Source: Sphingobacterium sp. xlx-96
Lineage (GTDB): Bacteria > Bacteroidota > Bacteroidia > Sphingobacteriales > Sphingobacteriaceae
NCBI RefSeq assembly: GCF_011007365.1
Contig: NZ_WFKM01000004.1
Span: forward strand, 1-64,000
DNA length: 64,000 nt
Direction: 5' to 3'
Part shown: positions 16,400 to 25,261 of the stretch, in pieces
How positions within the stretch are numbered: the stretch's first letter is position 1
Layout of the letters: each line of letters opens with the position of its first letter
The notes under the pieces: model-generated
What the model saw: only the letters and a program-made list of their open reading frames with translations
What the model was told of the DNA's origin: nothing
The model's database searches: none
Program-made: the position numbers and the translations under genes

Positions 16400-16413
16400 T
16401 GAACATCAAAAAT

Positions 16414-16668
16414 CTAAGCTCTATGCATGTGAAGTGCTGCATTTTTCTGCACTTCTTTTCCAATACTGGAATGACCTTTCGCTTCCAAAGCACTTTTTAG
16501 GGCTTTATCAAGACTGCCATTTTTTTGATGCTTTGCGGCCTTGAGATGGCTTTTTGCTGCCGCTTTGAAATGAAAGGCTGCTTCTTTATGATTTTTAATT
16601 ATCTCTTTGCGTTCAGATTTTGAACTACCTCGAGATCCTTTTTTTGCTTTTTTGGTTTCACTTTTCAT
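16414..16668 (-). CDS. Small Lys/Ala-rich stress-type protein
   Basis: The 84-residue basic protein is predicted to be almost entirely helical: a Lys/Ser-rich N-terminus, then HFKAAAKSHLKAAKHQKNG and ALKSALEAKGHSS. Similar short Lys-Ala-His-rich proteins occur near stress genes in Sphingobacteriaceae, with no known function. Nucleic-acid association is possible from composition alone. It lies 40 bases downstream of the BON-domain gene, so the two are probably co-transcribed and end at the hairpin 16362-16399. Confidence 0.6.
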   Translation of the reverse strand: MKSETKKAKKGSRGSSKSERKEIIKNHKEAAFHFKAAAKSHLKAAKHQKNGSLDKALKSALEAKGHSSIGKEVQKNAALHMHRA

Positions 16669-16708
16669 TTTAAAAAACTTTATAATTTGTATGAATCGTT
16701 AAAACTGA

Positions 16709-17377
16709 CTAATCCTCTAAAACTAAAACATAATCTACAACTAGATCATTTTTAACATGCCAAATACCCGGAGTTTTCCACGCGATACGACCGGCCTCTT
16801 CTTTCTCATACCAAGATTGTGCTGTTCCACTTAGTGTAACTGTCGTACCTGATACTGAAACATCAATATTGCTATCATCAATGGTACTTCTTCTGAGAGC
16901 ATCTTCAATATCTCTCTTTTCAATAGCTTCATTTGATTCAGATTTAATCTTGATCATGTTGGTGACTCCCTTGACGCCGCTGAGAGAATGTACAACACTT
17001 TTCGCTGCTTCTCGTTGGTAATCCCAAGCTAACTCACCCTCTAGGGTAACCCAACCGTTTTCTACCTTCACATTTACTTTATCCCTAGGAATGGACCAAC
17101 TGTTTTTCAATGCTGTGAGGACTTCGTCTGCAACTTCGCCATCGGTTTTGGACCATGAACTTGGAAACTTTACTTCAATATTCTCCACCAGAGCTTTTAC
17201 TCCAATTACTTTCTTTGCTGCATTTTCAGCTTCCATTTTTTTTGCGTAGCTATCTACGATTCCGGTTAAACTGACCACACCTTCCTTAGCCGTAACACCG
17301 ATCTCTGCTGCGTTCAACAATGGCTCCCATTTGATAGCATTTTGAACGTCTTTCTGTAATTCTGCGTTTGTCTTCAT
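16709..17377 (-). CDS. Triple BON-domain protein (OsmY-like, no signal peptide)
   Basis: The 222-residue protein contains three BON repeats (about 2-70, 78-148, 150-218), each with the GxVxLxG core: GVVSLTGIVDS, GWVTLEGELAWDY and TTVTLSGTAQSW. BON domains bind phospholipid or membranes and occur in osmotic-shock protein OsmY. Here no export signal is seen, so the protein appears cytoplasmic, as in many Bacteroidota and Proteobacteria stress clusters. It is followed by the Lys/Ala-rich gene. The leader holds GACCTTTG upstream of the start, a plausible -7 box. Confidence 0.85.
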   Translation of the reverse strand: MKTNAELQKDVQNAIKWEPLLNAAEIGVTAKEGVVSLTGIVDSYAKKMEAENAAKKVIGVKALVENIEVKFPSSWSKTDGEVADEVLTALKNSWSIPRDKVNVKVENGWVTLEGELAWDYQREAAKSVVHSLSGVKGVTNMIKIKSESNEAIEKRDIEDALRRSTIDDSNIDVSVSGTTVTLSGTAQSWYEKEEAGRIAWKTPGIWHVKNDLVVDYVLVLED

Positions 17378-17498
17378 CTTTTTGAAATAAAAAAATAAAT
17401 AAATTATTGCTTCAAAACAAAGGTCAAGTTTATAAACAGGAATAATTTATACAATTAGAAAAAAATGTGATATAATTGGTTGGTATACAGATCTCTCT

Positions 17499-18059
17499 CT
17501 AAATATCTTCTAAATTCTTCCGAATTCTTGTGGGAAGATTCTTAAAAAAAGTAGGTGTAATACCTGTAACCTTTTTGAATTGTTTGGAGAGATGAGAAAC
17601 ACTTGAATAGTTTAACCGATAAGATATTTGGGTTAGGTTTAATTCTCCGTACATAATCAATTCCTTGATTTTTTCTACCTTATGTTGGATAATAAAATGT
17701 TCTAGAGTAATCCCTTTAGCCTTAGAAAATATCTCGGCAAGGTAATGATAGTTTTTTTTTAATTTTTCGCTGAGTAGTGTCGAAAAATTAACATGAGGTA
17801 TTTCTTTTGAATAATGTACGGTCTCTATTACCAGATTACAGATCTTTTCTACCAATCTGGCAGTGCTGTCTTCTAATAGTTCCAGACCTGATTCATGTAA
17901 CAATTCACTTAACTTTTTTCTTTGGCTTTCTGTAATGGTCCGGAACAATTTTACTTCCCCCAATTCTATCGACTTATAAGAGATGTCCAATTTATCAAGC
18001 TCGGATTTTACGAGCATCTTGCAACGACTGCTGACCATATTGTGAATAATAATTTTCAT
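17499..18059 (-). CDS. AraC-family transcriptional regulator (short, no cupin)
   Basis: Start chosen at ATG 18057-18059 (MKIIIHNMVSSRCKMLV), because related short AraC proteins begin this way; an upstream ATG would add nine residues. Of 186 residues, the C-terminal 95 form the AraC DNA-binding domain: AEIFSKAKGITLEHFIIQHKVEKI and then LTQISYRLNYSSVSHLSKQFKKVTG, with both helix-turn-helices. The N-terminal 85 residues resemble the small ferredoxin-like domain with a conserved SSRCK segment, of unknown ligand. It sits between BON and TerB-like genes and may control the stress cluster. Confidence 0.8.
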   Translation of the reverse strand: MKIIIHNMVSSRCKMLVKSELDKLDISYKSIELGEVKLFRTITESQRKKLSELLHESGLELLEDSTARLVEKICNLVIETVHYSKEIPHVNFSTLLSEKLKKNYHYLAEIFSKAKGITLEHFIIQHKVEKIKELIMYGELNLTQISYRLNYSSVSHLSKQFKKVTGITPTFFKNLPTRIRKNLEDI

Positions 18060-18268
18060 AACACAATAAACTGTAAAACAACTCACTAAATAATATGGAG
18101 GAACGATAAAATGTAGTTTTTTATAGCAAAAGTCGATATAGAATACCTTTTACTACCTATAATAATAAATACCGATATAGAACATAACGCTTAAAACTAG
18201 ATATTATTTTAAAACGTTGTAATACAATAATAACCAGATAATGCTAAACCCTAATATTCTGGGGTCGA

Positions 18269-18706
18269 TTAGGAAGGTAGATCACTTATATCGGATTTAG
18301 TTGCTTTTTTGAGAATACCGTGCAACAGGTACAGATACCCAAGTTCAGACTTGTTCTTTCTAGCAGATGCAGCGGTAATGGAATTTGCAGAAGAAAATAT
18401 GATATTCGCCATTCTATGATCTATAAACCCCGGGTGCCCCTCTACAAAATCAACAAATCGCTTGAATGCTATACGAGCAGACGGTTTTTCTTCGAAAAGC
18501 CAGTCCGTAACGGCCTCGATCTGATAGGCCGCATCATATCCATATTCATCTAGAGAGGGCTCTAGATTGATCCAGGTCCTGTTTACCAAATCTTTAATAA
18601 TTGCTTTTTCACTTGGCGTAACCCTTCGGTCACAACATGTCAAACTATAGAAGAGAAAACCTAAGTTTTCGTAAAATTTGGTCCACTGCTGTGCTGTACG
18701 TATCAT
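18269..18706 (-). CDS. Hypothetical helical protein, possibly TerB-like
   Basis: A 145-residue soluble protein with no signal or membrane segment. LFYSLTCCDRRVTPSEKAIIKDLV resembles the acidic helical core of TerB-like proteins, but the metal-binding aspartates are not clearly conserved. The middle, EAVTDWLFEEKPSARIAFKRF, is helical. I cannot assign a function. The stop lies after a segment ending SDISDLPS. It follows the REC-cNMP regulator region in divergent orientation. Confidence 0.55.
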   Translation of the reverse strand: MIRTAQQWTKFYENLGFLFYSLTCCDRRVTPSEKAIIKDLVNRTWINLEPSLDEYGYDAAYQIEAVTDWLFEEKPSARIAFKRFVDFVEGHPGFIDHRMANIIFSSANSITAASARKNKSELGYLYLLHGILKKATKSDISDLPS

Positions 18707-19210
18707 GATGTGTTTTTTTAATGTTTACAAGGTAGAAATTATCAATACGCAATATCATGATCTTAATCATTCAAAAAAATGATATATATTGGTGTTATTT
18801 TACGACATTTTTAGCGCTCTTCCTTTTTTATGTTGCGGCGAGGCGAGTTTTATAGATACTCCCCGCGCCATTTAGGTGTCTATACGGATAAGATAGACTA
18901 AAAAAAACTAATATACAGATATTTAGAACTATATTTCATTACATTTGTTAGGAGATATAAGATGAAAAAGATAATTATTTGATATATCGGAGAATCGTGC
19001 GTTTTCCATAAAAGCGAGTATGTATTGGGCCTAACTATCATTATCATATAACGATATGGCGTATTGTGGGGGGGAAATAAACATATTAACGCAATCAACC
19101 GGGGCTTAAATATGGTCAAGAAATACGTGGATACTTTTACGATGCAGAGACTTCGCCCGGATTTATAAGCAGACCTTCAGGTCAATAAAAATGAATCAAA
19201 CCATAATGCT
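18707..19210. other. Divergent intergenic region, nothing recognised
   Basis: About 500 bases between the minus-strand TerB-like gene and the plus-strand regulator. It is AT-rich with a short GC-rich patch near 18835-18870. I see no RNA gene or coding frame I would defend. Confidence 0.4.
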
Positions 19211-20272
19211 ATGAGAGCACTCATTTTAGTGATTGAAGACAATGAGGAAATCTGTGAAAGTATTGTCAATATTCTTCGACTAGGAAATTATGAAGTAATT
19301 GCTGCCCACAATGGAAAAGATGGCGTGGAGTTGGCTAGTAAGCATAAGCCCAACTTGATATTGTGCGACATCATCATGCCGGAATTGGATGGATATGGGG
19401 TGCTCCATATTCTGAGCAAACATCCCGATACGACTGGTACACCGTTTGTCTTCCTCACGGCCAAGGCTGAGCTATCGGACGTTAGGAAGGGAATGAACAT
19501 GGGTGCTGACGATTATCTAACTAAACCATTTGACGGGATAGAACTGCTGACAACTGTAGAGTTGAGGCTGAAAAAAAGTGAACAATTGAAAATGACCTTC
19601 GCCAATAAATTGAACGATATTGATGATTTCCTGGATAAAACCAGTGATCTTAATGAATTTCAGACACTGGCCAGTAACAGACCGAGAAAATCTTATAAGA
19701 AAAAAGACCACATCTTCGTGGAGGGACAGTTTCCAACAGAACTTTATTATATCATCCGAGGTGAAGTGAAAACGAGCCGCTTAAACTACGACGGCAAAGA
19801 GTTGGTTACGGGAATACACCGTGAAGGGCAGTTTTTTGGTTATGTGCCCTTATTGAAAGGTACAGCATACACGGAAAGCGCTGTGGCCTTACAGGACACA
19901 GTGACAGGTACTATATGGAAGGAGGACTTCCTGAGTTTGACCCATATGAACCGTGAAGTGGCGGCTCGTTTTATCAAGATCCTCTCAAATAATGTATTTG
20001 ATACGGAAAAAAGGCTGCTCGAACTTGCTTACCAATCTGTGCGTCAACGGGTAGCTTCCGCCCTAGTCTATCTTTACGAACACCAAAGGGTTGCCGAAAT
20101 GCATCTGCCGCTGATCACGGTGGCCAGAAAGGATATCGCAGGAATGGTAGGAACAGCGGTCGAGTCGCTGAACCGAACCTTGGGCGATTTTAGAGACGAA
20201 TCGCTGATCCTATTGACCGAAAATGGAATAAAAATACTGAATTTGGAAAAGGTCAAAAAGCATAGCCAATAG
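19211..20272 (+). CDS. Response regulator fused to a Crp-type regulator (REC-cNMP-HTH)
   Basis: The 353-residue protein joins a receiver domain (1-125: Asp10, phosphoacceptor Asp53 in LILCDIIMPELDG, FLTA, LTKPF) to a cyclic-nucleotide-binding-like beta-barrel (about 160-270: RKSYKKKDHIFVEG, YIIRGEVKTSR, GQFFGYVPLL). A Crp helix-turn-helix (285-345: RKDIAGMVGTAVESLNRTLGDF) follows. It would couple phosphorylation to Crp-like DNA binding. No histidine kinase is adjacent. Being the only plus-strand gene among stress genes, it is a good candidate for their regulator. It ends at a strong bidirectional terminator. Confidence 0.9.
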   Translation: MRALILVIEDNEEICESIVNILRLGNYEVIAAHNGKDGVELASKHKPNLILCDIIMPELDGYGVLHILSKHPDTTGTPFVFLTAKAELSDVRKGMNMGADDYLTKPFDGIELLTTVELRLKKSEQLKMTFANKLNDIDDFLDKTSDLNEFQTLASNRPRKSYKKKDHIFVEGQFPTELYYIIRGEVKTSRLNYDGKELVTGIHREGQFFGYVPLLKGTAYTESAVALQDTVTGTIWKEDFLSLTHMNREVAARFIKILSNNVFDTEKRLLELAYQSVRQRVASALVYLYEHQRVAEMHLPLITVARKDIAGMVGTAVESLNRTLGDFRDESLILLTENGIKILNLEKVKKHSQ

Positions 20273-20370
20273 TGAGTGGCAATAGTCGTACCTACGACGC
20301 AGCTTTTATCGCCGGCGCTCTATTCCCTTACATGGAAGAAAAGCATATTTTGACCTTGTGTTGATGGGCA

Positions 20371-20428
20371 CAAAAATTTCGGTACGGGATCCATTGCTGA
20401 GTCAACGGATCCCGTACCGAAATTTTTG
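20371..20428. terminator. Bidirectional terminator, perfect 22-bp inverted repeat
   Basis: The arms at 20371-20392 and 20407-20428 are exact reverse complements (CAAAAATTTCGGTACGGG...), with a 14-nt loop. The repeat lies between the convergent regulator and hsp20 genes. The A-tracts and T-tracts at the arm ends serve both directions. Confidence 0.85.
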
Positions 20429-20433
20429 GGATG

Positions 20434-20895
20434 TCATAAAACGGGGATCGTATGTGAAGGCTTTACAGTTGTTTCTTCGGATTTTGGAACCGTAATTTTT
20501 AATATGCCATCTTCGTATCTCGCGTTAATTTCATTTTCTTTTACATGCTCCGGCAACGAAAACGTACGTTGGAAGGTGTTAAAAGAGTACTCCTGCCGGG
20601 TGTAACCATTTTTTTCTTCAGACGCTTCCTCCGTCTTTTCTGCACTGATGCAAAGGATGTGATTCTCCACTTGTAGTTTAAAATCTTCCCGACTTAGCCC
20701 CGGTGCGGCTACTTCGAATACGTAATCTTTCTGGTTTTCGGAAATATTCACGGATGGAACATTTAAGCCAATCCGCTTATTGAAAAAGCCGAAATCTACG
20801 TCAAAGAAATCACGATCAAAAATTGATGGAACCGGATTCAGCCAATCTGACATCAATGATGGCAAATTGTTCTTTTTTCTTAATGATAAACTCAT
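20434..20895 (-). CDS. Small heat shock protein, Hsp20/alpha-crystallin family
   Basis: A 153-residue protein with the alpha-crystallin domain at about 46-140: VPSVNISENQKDYVFEVAAPG, REDFKLQVENHILCIS and the YEDGILKITVPK signature. The C-terminal I-P-V motif (TIPVL) mediates oligomerisation. It is an ATP-independent cytoplasmic holdase for unfolded proteins. It shares a transcription direction with the pfkB-like and beta-CASP genes upstream and lies convergent with the REC-cNMP regulator. Confidence 0.92.
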   Translation of the reverse strand: MSLSLRKKNNLPSLMSDWLNPVPSIFDRDFFDVDFGFFNKRIGLNVPSVNISENQKDYVFEVAAPGLSREDFKLQVENHILCISAEKTEEASEEKNGYTRQEYSFNTFQRTFSLPEHVKENEINARYEDGILKITVPKSEETTVKPSHTIPVL

Positions 20896-21006
20896 AATAT
20901 TATTTTTTATTGGTTAAGATACAATCTTCAACATTGCATCTTCATAACAAAAATCATAAACTTAGAAGATTTTCGTCCATTCCCAGGTTTTCTCTTGTAT
21001 ACGTTT

Positions 21007-21951
21007 TCAGGAAGAAACAGCTTCCCTCAACCACTCGTACAACCGGTCGGCGTCTTGCTTATTAAACAACGTGGTACCGGATTTCATAGTGGCGGCTGTA
21101 CCGCAGGCAACTCCCATCCGAACCATATTCTCCAACGACCCTCCTTTAGCGAGTATAGAGACCATGCCTGCCACCATACTATCTCCTGCTCCTACAGTAC
21201 TGAGCTTTTTTACGGTCGGTGCGTGGATATGTAGACTGTTGTCGCATGTAACCAAAATGGCGCCTTGAGGGCCCATCGAAACCACGATTACTTCTGCTTT
21301 GCCAGCAATGATGAGTTGTTTAGCGGCTTCTTCAGTGGATTTATTATCGAGAGCTTCAACACCTGTAAGTGTACTTAATTCACCAAGGTTGGGCTTCAAG
21401 AGAAAGACCCCCTCTGACACCACCTCCCTAAGAGCGGCTCCGGAAGTGTCAACAATCACCCGTGCAGATTTCGACTTTATGGTTTTCACAAGATGTCGCA
21501 AAAAGCCGGGATTTACTTCAGGCGGTAGGCTACCACTAATTACCACCAGTTTGGGGAAAGGAGATAGTGAATTAATGCTGTCTGAAATCTGTGTTAGTTC
21601 GTCAGAAGCCAATATCGCACCTGGCATACCAAAGCGAAACTGTTGGTTGTTGGAGGTGTCAAGCACCACAAAGTTTTCCCGGGTATCGTTCACGATGCTG
21701 AAAGGCATGATGTCAACCCCTTCTTTTAGCAGCAATGATTCGAGGTGTGCACCCGTCCTTCCTCCAGAGGGGAAAAAAGCTGTCGACTGCAGTCCCAAAC
21801 GTACAAGCCCTCGAGCAACATTGATACCACCACCCCCGGGATCGTAGTTCGGAGACGAACATCTTAGTTTCTTTTCAGGCTGTATTTGACTCACTGTGCT
21901 GCTCTTATCCACAGCAGGATTTAACGTAATGGTGAAGATATTGTGATGCAT
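21007..21951 (-). CDS. PfkB-family sugar kinase (6-phosphofructokinase-2/1-phosphofructokinase type)
   Basis: The 314-residue protein starts with ITLNPAVDKS, the substrate loop of the PfkB/LacC/FruK subgroup, followed by PGGGGINVARGLVRLG. The C-terminal anion hole and catalytic Asp are in STVGAGDSMVAG (about 253-264). It phosphorylates a sugar phosphate, most likely fructose-6-phosphate; tagatose or fructose-1-phosphate are alternatives. Its start lies nine bases after the beta-CASP stop, so the two form an operon. A pfkB next to hsp20 and usp recalls dormancy gene sets. Confidence 0.88.
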   Translation of the reverse strand: MHHNIFTITLNPAVDKSSTVSQIQPEKKLRCSSPNYDPGGGGINVARGLVRLGLQSTAFFPSGGRTGAHLESLLLKEGVDIMPFSIVNDTRENFVVLDTSNNQQFRFGMPGAILASDELTQISDSINSLSPFPKLVVISGSLPPEVNPGFLRHLVKTIKSKSARVIVDTSGAALREVVSEGVFLLKPNLGELSTLTGVEALDNKSTEEAAKQLIIAGKAEVIVVSMGPQGAILVTCDNSLHIHAPTVKKLSTVGAGDSMVAGMVSILAKGGSLENMVRMGVACGTAATMKSGTTLFNKQDADRLYEWLREAVSS

Positions 21952-21960
21952 AAGTTCTAA

Positions 21961-23334
21961 TTATCCGCAAGAAACTTGCTCATCTTTTATTAGAATTTTA
22001 ACTGGTATTTTCAGATCTGTCTGGATCTTTACGCGGAGTGCTTCTAATGCAGATGGCTCTCCATGTACAAGCATTACTTGCTGAGGTGGATTTTTATATT
22101 TTCTTATCCATTCTATTAGCTCTGACTGGTCAGCGTGTGCAGACAATCCAGTCAATTCTACAACATTGGCTTTTACAGGATAATAAGCCCCATGGATTTT
22201 TAACTCATGAGACTTATTTAACAAAGCTCTTCCACGTGTACCTTCTGCTTGAAATCCGACAATCAACACCGTATTGCGGTTATCCCCTATATCGTGTTTT
22301 AGATATTCAAGCACACGCCCGCCACTTAACATACCACTTCCTGCAATTATGATCTTACTTTTTTTATCATGAACAATTTGTTGGGTATTTACATAATCTC
22401 TGTTGATATCGATATTCTCGATAATCTCTAACCATTTTCTTTTGTCGACAGTAGTATAATCGGCATATTTTAACATAATATCTGTCGCAGAAGCAGCCAT
22501 TGGGCTATCTATGATTATTGGAATATCTTGCGGAATTTTGCCTTGCTCCTTTAGCTGGTGGAGAATATATATCAGTTCTTGAGCTCTTCCAACAGCAAAG
22601 CTAGGAATAATTATATTTCCATGCTTTTTAACGGTAAGATTGATCCAATGTTGCAAATTATCGTACAAGTTGGTGTTGTCATGTAACCTATCTCCATATG
22701 TAGACTCCATAACCAGAATATCCGCTTTGGTGAAAAAATCGGGAGGTGGGAGAATTGCACTGTGATTCCGTCCGATATCTCCTGAAAAGACAATAGTTTT
22801 GTCAAAGCACGTAATTTCTACTGAACAAGCGCCAATGATATGACCGCAAGATTTAAACCGACATTGAATATGATCGCTTAATTTTATATTAGTATTTTCG
22901 CGAACAGTAAAAAACTGTTTAAACGATCGTTCGGCGTCATTTATCGTATACAGTGGCTTAGCAGGATTATGTTTGGTATAATGATGGTGATTTGCCTTTC
23001 TGGCATCTTCTTCCTGTAATTTCGCACTATCAAGTAAGATTAATTCTGTCAATTCTTTTGTAGGGCCTGTCATATAAATCTTACCTTTAAATCCTTTCTT
23101 CACAAGTAGAGGGATATAACCACAATGATCAAGGTGAGCATGGGTAAGAATCACCAGATCGATTTTTTCTTCCATAAGGATACCTATTGATTGCCAGTTT
23201 TGCTCGCGTAAGGTTTTAACCCCTTGAAATAAGCCACAATCAACTAATATAGTTAATTCTGAGGTTTTCAATAGATGCTTGGAGCCGGTAACTGTACCAG
23301 CGCCACCCAGAGATTTTATAAAAATAGTTTCCAT
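21961..23334 (-). CDS. Metallo-beta-lactamase/beta-CASP RNase (CPSF73/Ysh1-like)
   Basis: The 457-residue protein has the MBL core with TGSKHLL, the metal motif THAHLDHCG (about 70-77), the CGHIIGA segment and FSGDIGR. The beta-CASP insertion and its RNA-binding motifs follow, including PSFAVGRAQEL and PIIIDSPMA, with SGMLSGGR and the C-terminal SAHADQSELIEW. Proteins of this type act as endo- or exoribonucleases with zinc; bacterial members like this are often stress-induced. It precedes the pfkB-like gene by nine bases. An FNR-like dyad lies at 23376-23393 upstream. Confidence 0.88.
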   Translation of the reverse strand: METIFIKSLGGAGTVTGSKHLLKTSELTILVDCGLFQGVKTLREQNWQSIGILMEEKIDLVILTHAHLDHCGYIPLLVKKGFKGKIYMTGPTKELTELILLDSAKLQEEDARKANHHHYTKHNPAKPLYTINDAERSFKQFFTVRENTNIKLSDHIQCRFKSCGHIIGACSVEITCFDKTIVFSGDIGRNHSAILPPPDFFTKADILVMESTYGDRLHDNTNLYDNLQHWINLTVKKHGNIIIPSFAVGRAQELIYILHQLKEQGKIPQDIPIIIDSPMAASATDIMLKYADYTTVDKRKWLEIIENIDINRDYVNTQQIVHDKKSKIIIAGSGMLSGGRVLEYLKHDIGDNRNTVLIVGFQAEGTRGRALLNKSHELKIHGAYYPVKANVVELTGLSAHADQSELIEWIRKYKNPPQQVMLVHGEPSALEALRVKIQTDLKIPVKILIKDEQVSCG

Positions 23335-23375
23335 TTTCTTATTAAGCTGCTATGCATCTGGGGTATCGATATTTA

Positions 23376-23393
23376 TTTGATATGTCAATCAAA
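23376..23393. promoter_or_regulatory. FNR-like dyad upstream of the beta-CASP/pfkB operon
   Basis: TTTGAT-ATGTCA-ATCAAA is a perfect 6-6-6 dyad, 42 bases before the ATG. Its half-sites match FNR/Crp-type half-sites, but the spacing is wider than the classical TTGAT-N4-ATCAA. Confidence 0.45.
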
Positions 23394-23897
23394 CTCCGAG
23401 ATGTATCATTGGTGGTTATGAACTAGATTTGTTTTCAAAGTACGTTGTTCCAATCGATATTTTTTCTTTTCAAATTGCTTTAATCGAGGCCATTGTGTAC
23501 TATTCGTTTTCGATTTAAAGTGAAAACGGCCTTTAAAATAAAAGCCTTATGCTACCGCTAAAAAACTTATTTACAAGCCGGTACATTAAAGTTAAATCTA
23601 TAAAAATTTAAATATGATGATTTCCCCCATACTTTTCAATGATTTTCATCACTGCTTTTCCAGCTGCAATTATGTAAAATTCAACTATCTTTTGGCAATT
23701 GTCAAATTTATGGACATCTCTATACGAAGTAAGCTTTTTTAAAAAAAAGTTAAGTAGTACGTCTAAACATAGCTATTTGCACCTCTACATCAATTTACTA
23801 TCAGACTATTATTTACTATTTGGGTATTTTGATTATCTCCCGCAGAGCTGCTCTGCGCGATGTTGATGGCAACATTAATCAAGAAAGTAAGGTAAAA
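23394..23897. other. Intergenic region between amidase and beta-CASP genes
   Basis: About 500 AT-rich bases. On the minus strand a 54-codon frame without a convincing start (ending EKYGGNHHI near 23610) is visible but unrecognised. A small hairpin CGCAGAG-ctg-CTCTGCG lies at 23841-23857, about 40 bases after the amidase stop, and may end that transcript. Confidence 0.4.
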
Positions 23898-25079
23898 CTA
23901 TTGCACTTTTTTTAACCACCTTACTATTCCTTTATAAATCTTACCTGCCGTTTGTTTATGAAACTTTTCGTTCAGTATCCTTTGCTCATCCTCCGGATTA
24001 CTTAAAAAAGCAATTTCTACCAAACTGTTGGGATATTCCGTAGGCGAGTTTAATAGGAAGTTGAAATTGCCGATCAGACCATATTCATTCAATCCCAAAT
24101 CCAGCATTTCATCCAATATATATTTCGAGACCTGCCTACTGCCGTTATGATGGTAGTAAGTACTGACGCCCTTTACCGCTGTTCGGGATGAGGCATTCAG
24201 ATGCAGGCTAATTAGCAAATCTGGTTTTACTGCTCTAAGCTTCAGTACACGATCTGTAGTCGCTACATCAATATCTTCGGTACGCGTCAAATAAACATTT
24301 TTCACACCCTTTTTGCGTAAGAGTGTTTGTAGCTCCTTAGCAAATTTCAGCGTGTAGATCTTCTCTTCTGTACCATTTAGGCTGACTGCCCCCTTTGCAT
24401 TCCCACCATGCCCTGGATCAATAGCTATAAAGAGGTTTTTGATTCCTTTTTTTGCTGGAGCATGCTTTACCGATATGCGCAAAGACTTATTGTCATAATT
24501 TATGGAATAGCCCCAATTTTGCTTTCCTTCGAGGTCGATATGTATACGGTAAACATCTTTCTCCAGTTGCTCGGGGTATACATTTTTTACTATGCGGGCT
24601 TTTCTCAACTGAGTGATCCATGTCGTATTTGAAGTCGCTCCAAATACATCAACGATAATCTTATTGGGTTCTTCAAACTGAAAACTTCGGTACGGTAGTC
24701 GATCAGGTAAACTTATGGTCAATATATCGTAGTTATCTTTTGCCGACAAATGCCAAGAGCCGCTCAAGACATCAGCAGAAATAAGGCTGTCTGACAATTG
24801 ATGTCCACGAGTTACAAAACGCTTAGGAATATAGGCCTCCCAGTTTTTTGATAACTTGATCTTATATCTATTCTCCACCGAATCGAGTACCACTACACGT
24901 ACGCCTATATCTATAAAAGTCATTTTATCGGCTCCCAACCTTACCATACCATCGCTATACTCAATATAGGGCAAATCGCCAGTCGTCCGTCCAACCCAAG
25001 CTTTTTGAGCATATACTCGCTCACCAAAACCAATAGCAATTAACACCGCATAAAAAATAGACAAAAGATAGGTCTTCAT
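23898..25079 (-). CDS. N-acetylmuramoyl-L-alanine amidase (AMIN-like plus Amidase_3)
   Basis: The 393-residue protein has a signal peptide (to about VYAQ, residue 25), an N-terminal SH3-like part, an AMIN-like domain (about 117-205) and a C-terminal Amidase_3 zinc amidase (215-390). Zinc ligands are visible in DPGHGG (His224), GTEEK and SLHLNA, with the second Glu in LVEIAFLSN. It cleaves the amide bond between MurNAc and L-Ala in the periplasm during septum splitting or wall recycling. The catalytic motifs look intact. It is a single gene with terminator-like hairpin downstream. Confidence 0.9.
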   Translation of the reverse strand: MKTYLLSIFYAVLIAIGFGERVYAQKAWVGRTTGDLPYIEYSDGMVRLGADKMTFIDIGVRVVVLDSVENRYKIKLSKNWEAYIPKRFVTRGHQLSDSLISADVLSGSWHLSAKDNYDILTISLPDRLPYRSFQFEEPNKIIVDVFGATSNTTWITQLRKARIVKNVYPEQLEKDVYRIHIDLEGKQNWGYSINYDNKSLRISVKHAPAKKGIKNLFIAIDPGHGGNAKGAVSLNGTEEKIYTLKFAKELQTLLRKKGVKNVYLTRTEDIDVATTDRVLKLRAVKPDLLISLHLNASSRTAVKGVSTYYHHNGSRQVSKYILDEMLDLGLNEYGLIGNFNFLLNSPTEYPNSLVEIAFLSNPEDEQRILNEKFHKQTAGKIYKGIVRWLKKVQ

Positions 25080-25261
25080 ATTCAGTTGATTCGTATTTAC
25101 TAGCTCACAATACGCTTTAAAGGTATGGAAATATGTTGAATAGATCTAAGAAGTCAAAAGCTGTTGCTTGTCGAATGAGGAATATACATATATTTGCAAT
25201 GTATATAATACAAAGTAATATTACCCGAACCAATCGCAACATTATAAAAGATTGAAGTAAA

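Noticed and set aside
20919..20950. Inverted AAGAT/ATCTT repeats upstream of hsp20 as an operator
   Set aside because: The arms are short and AT-rich, and no matching copy was seen near other stress genes.
21299..21847. 182-codon plus-strand frame
   Set aside because: It is antisense to the PfkB kinase gene and low in recognisable features.
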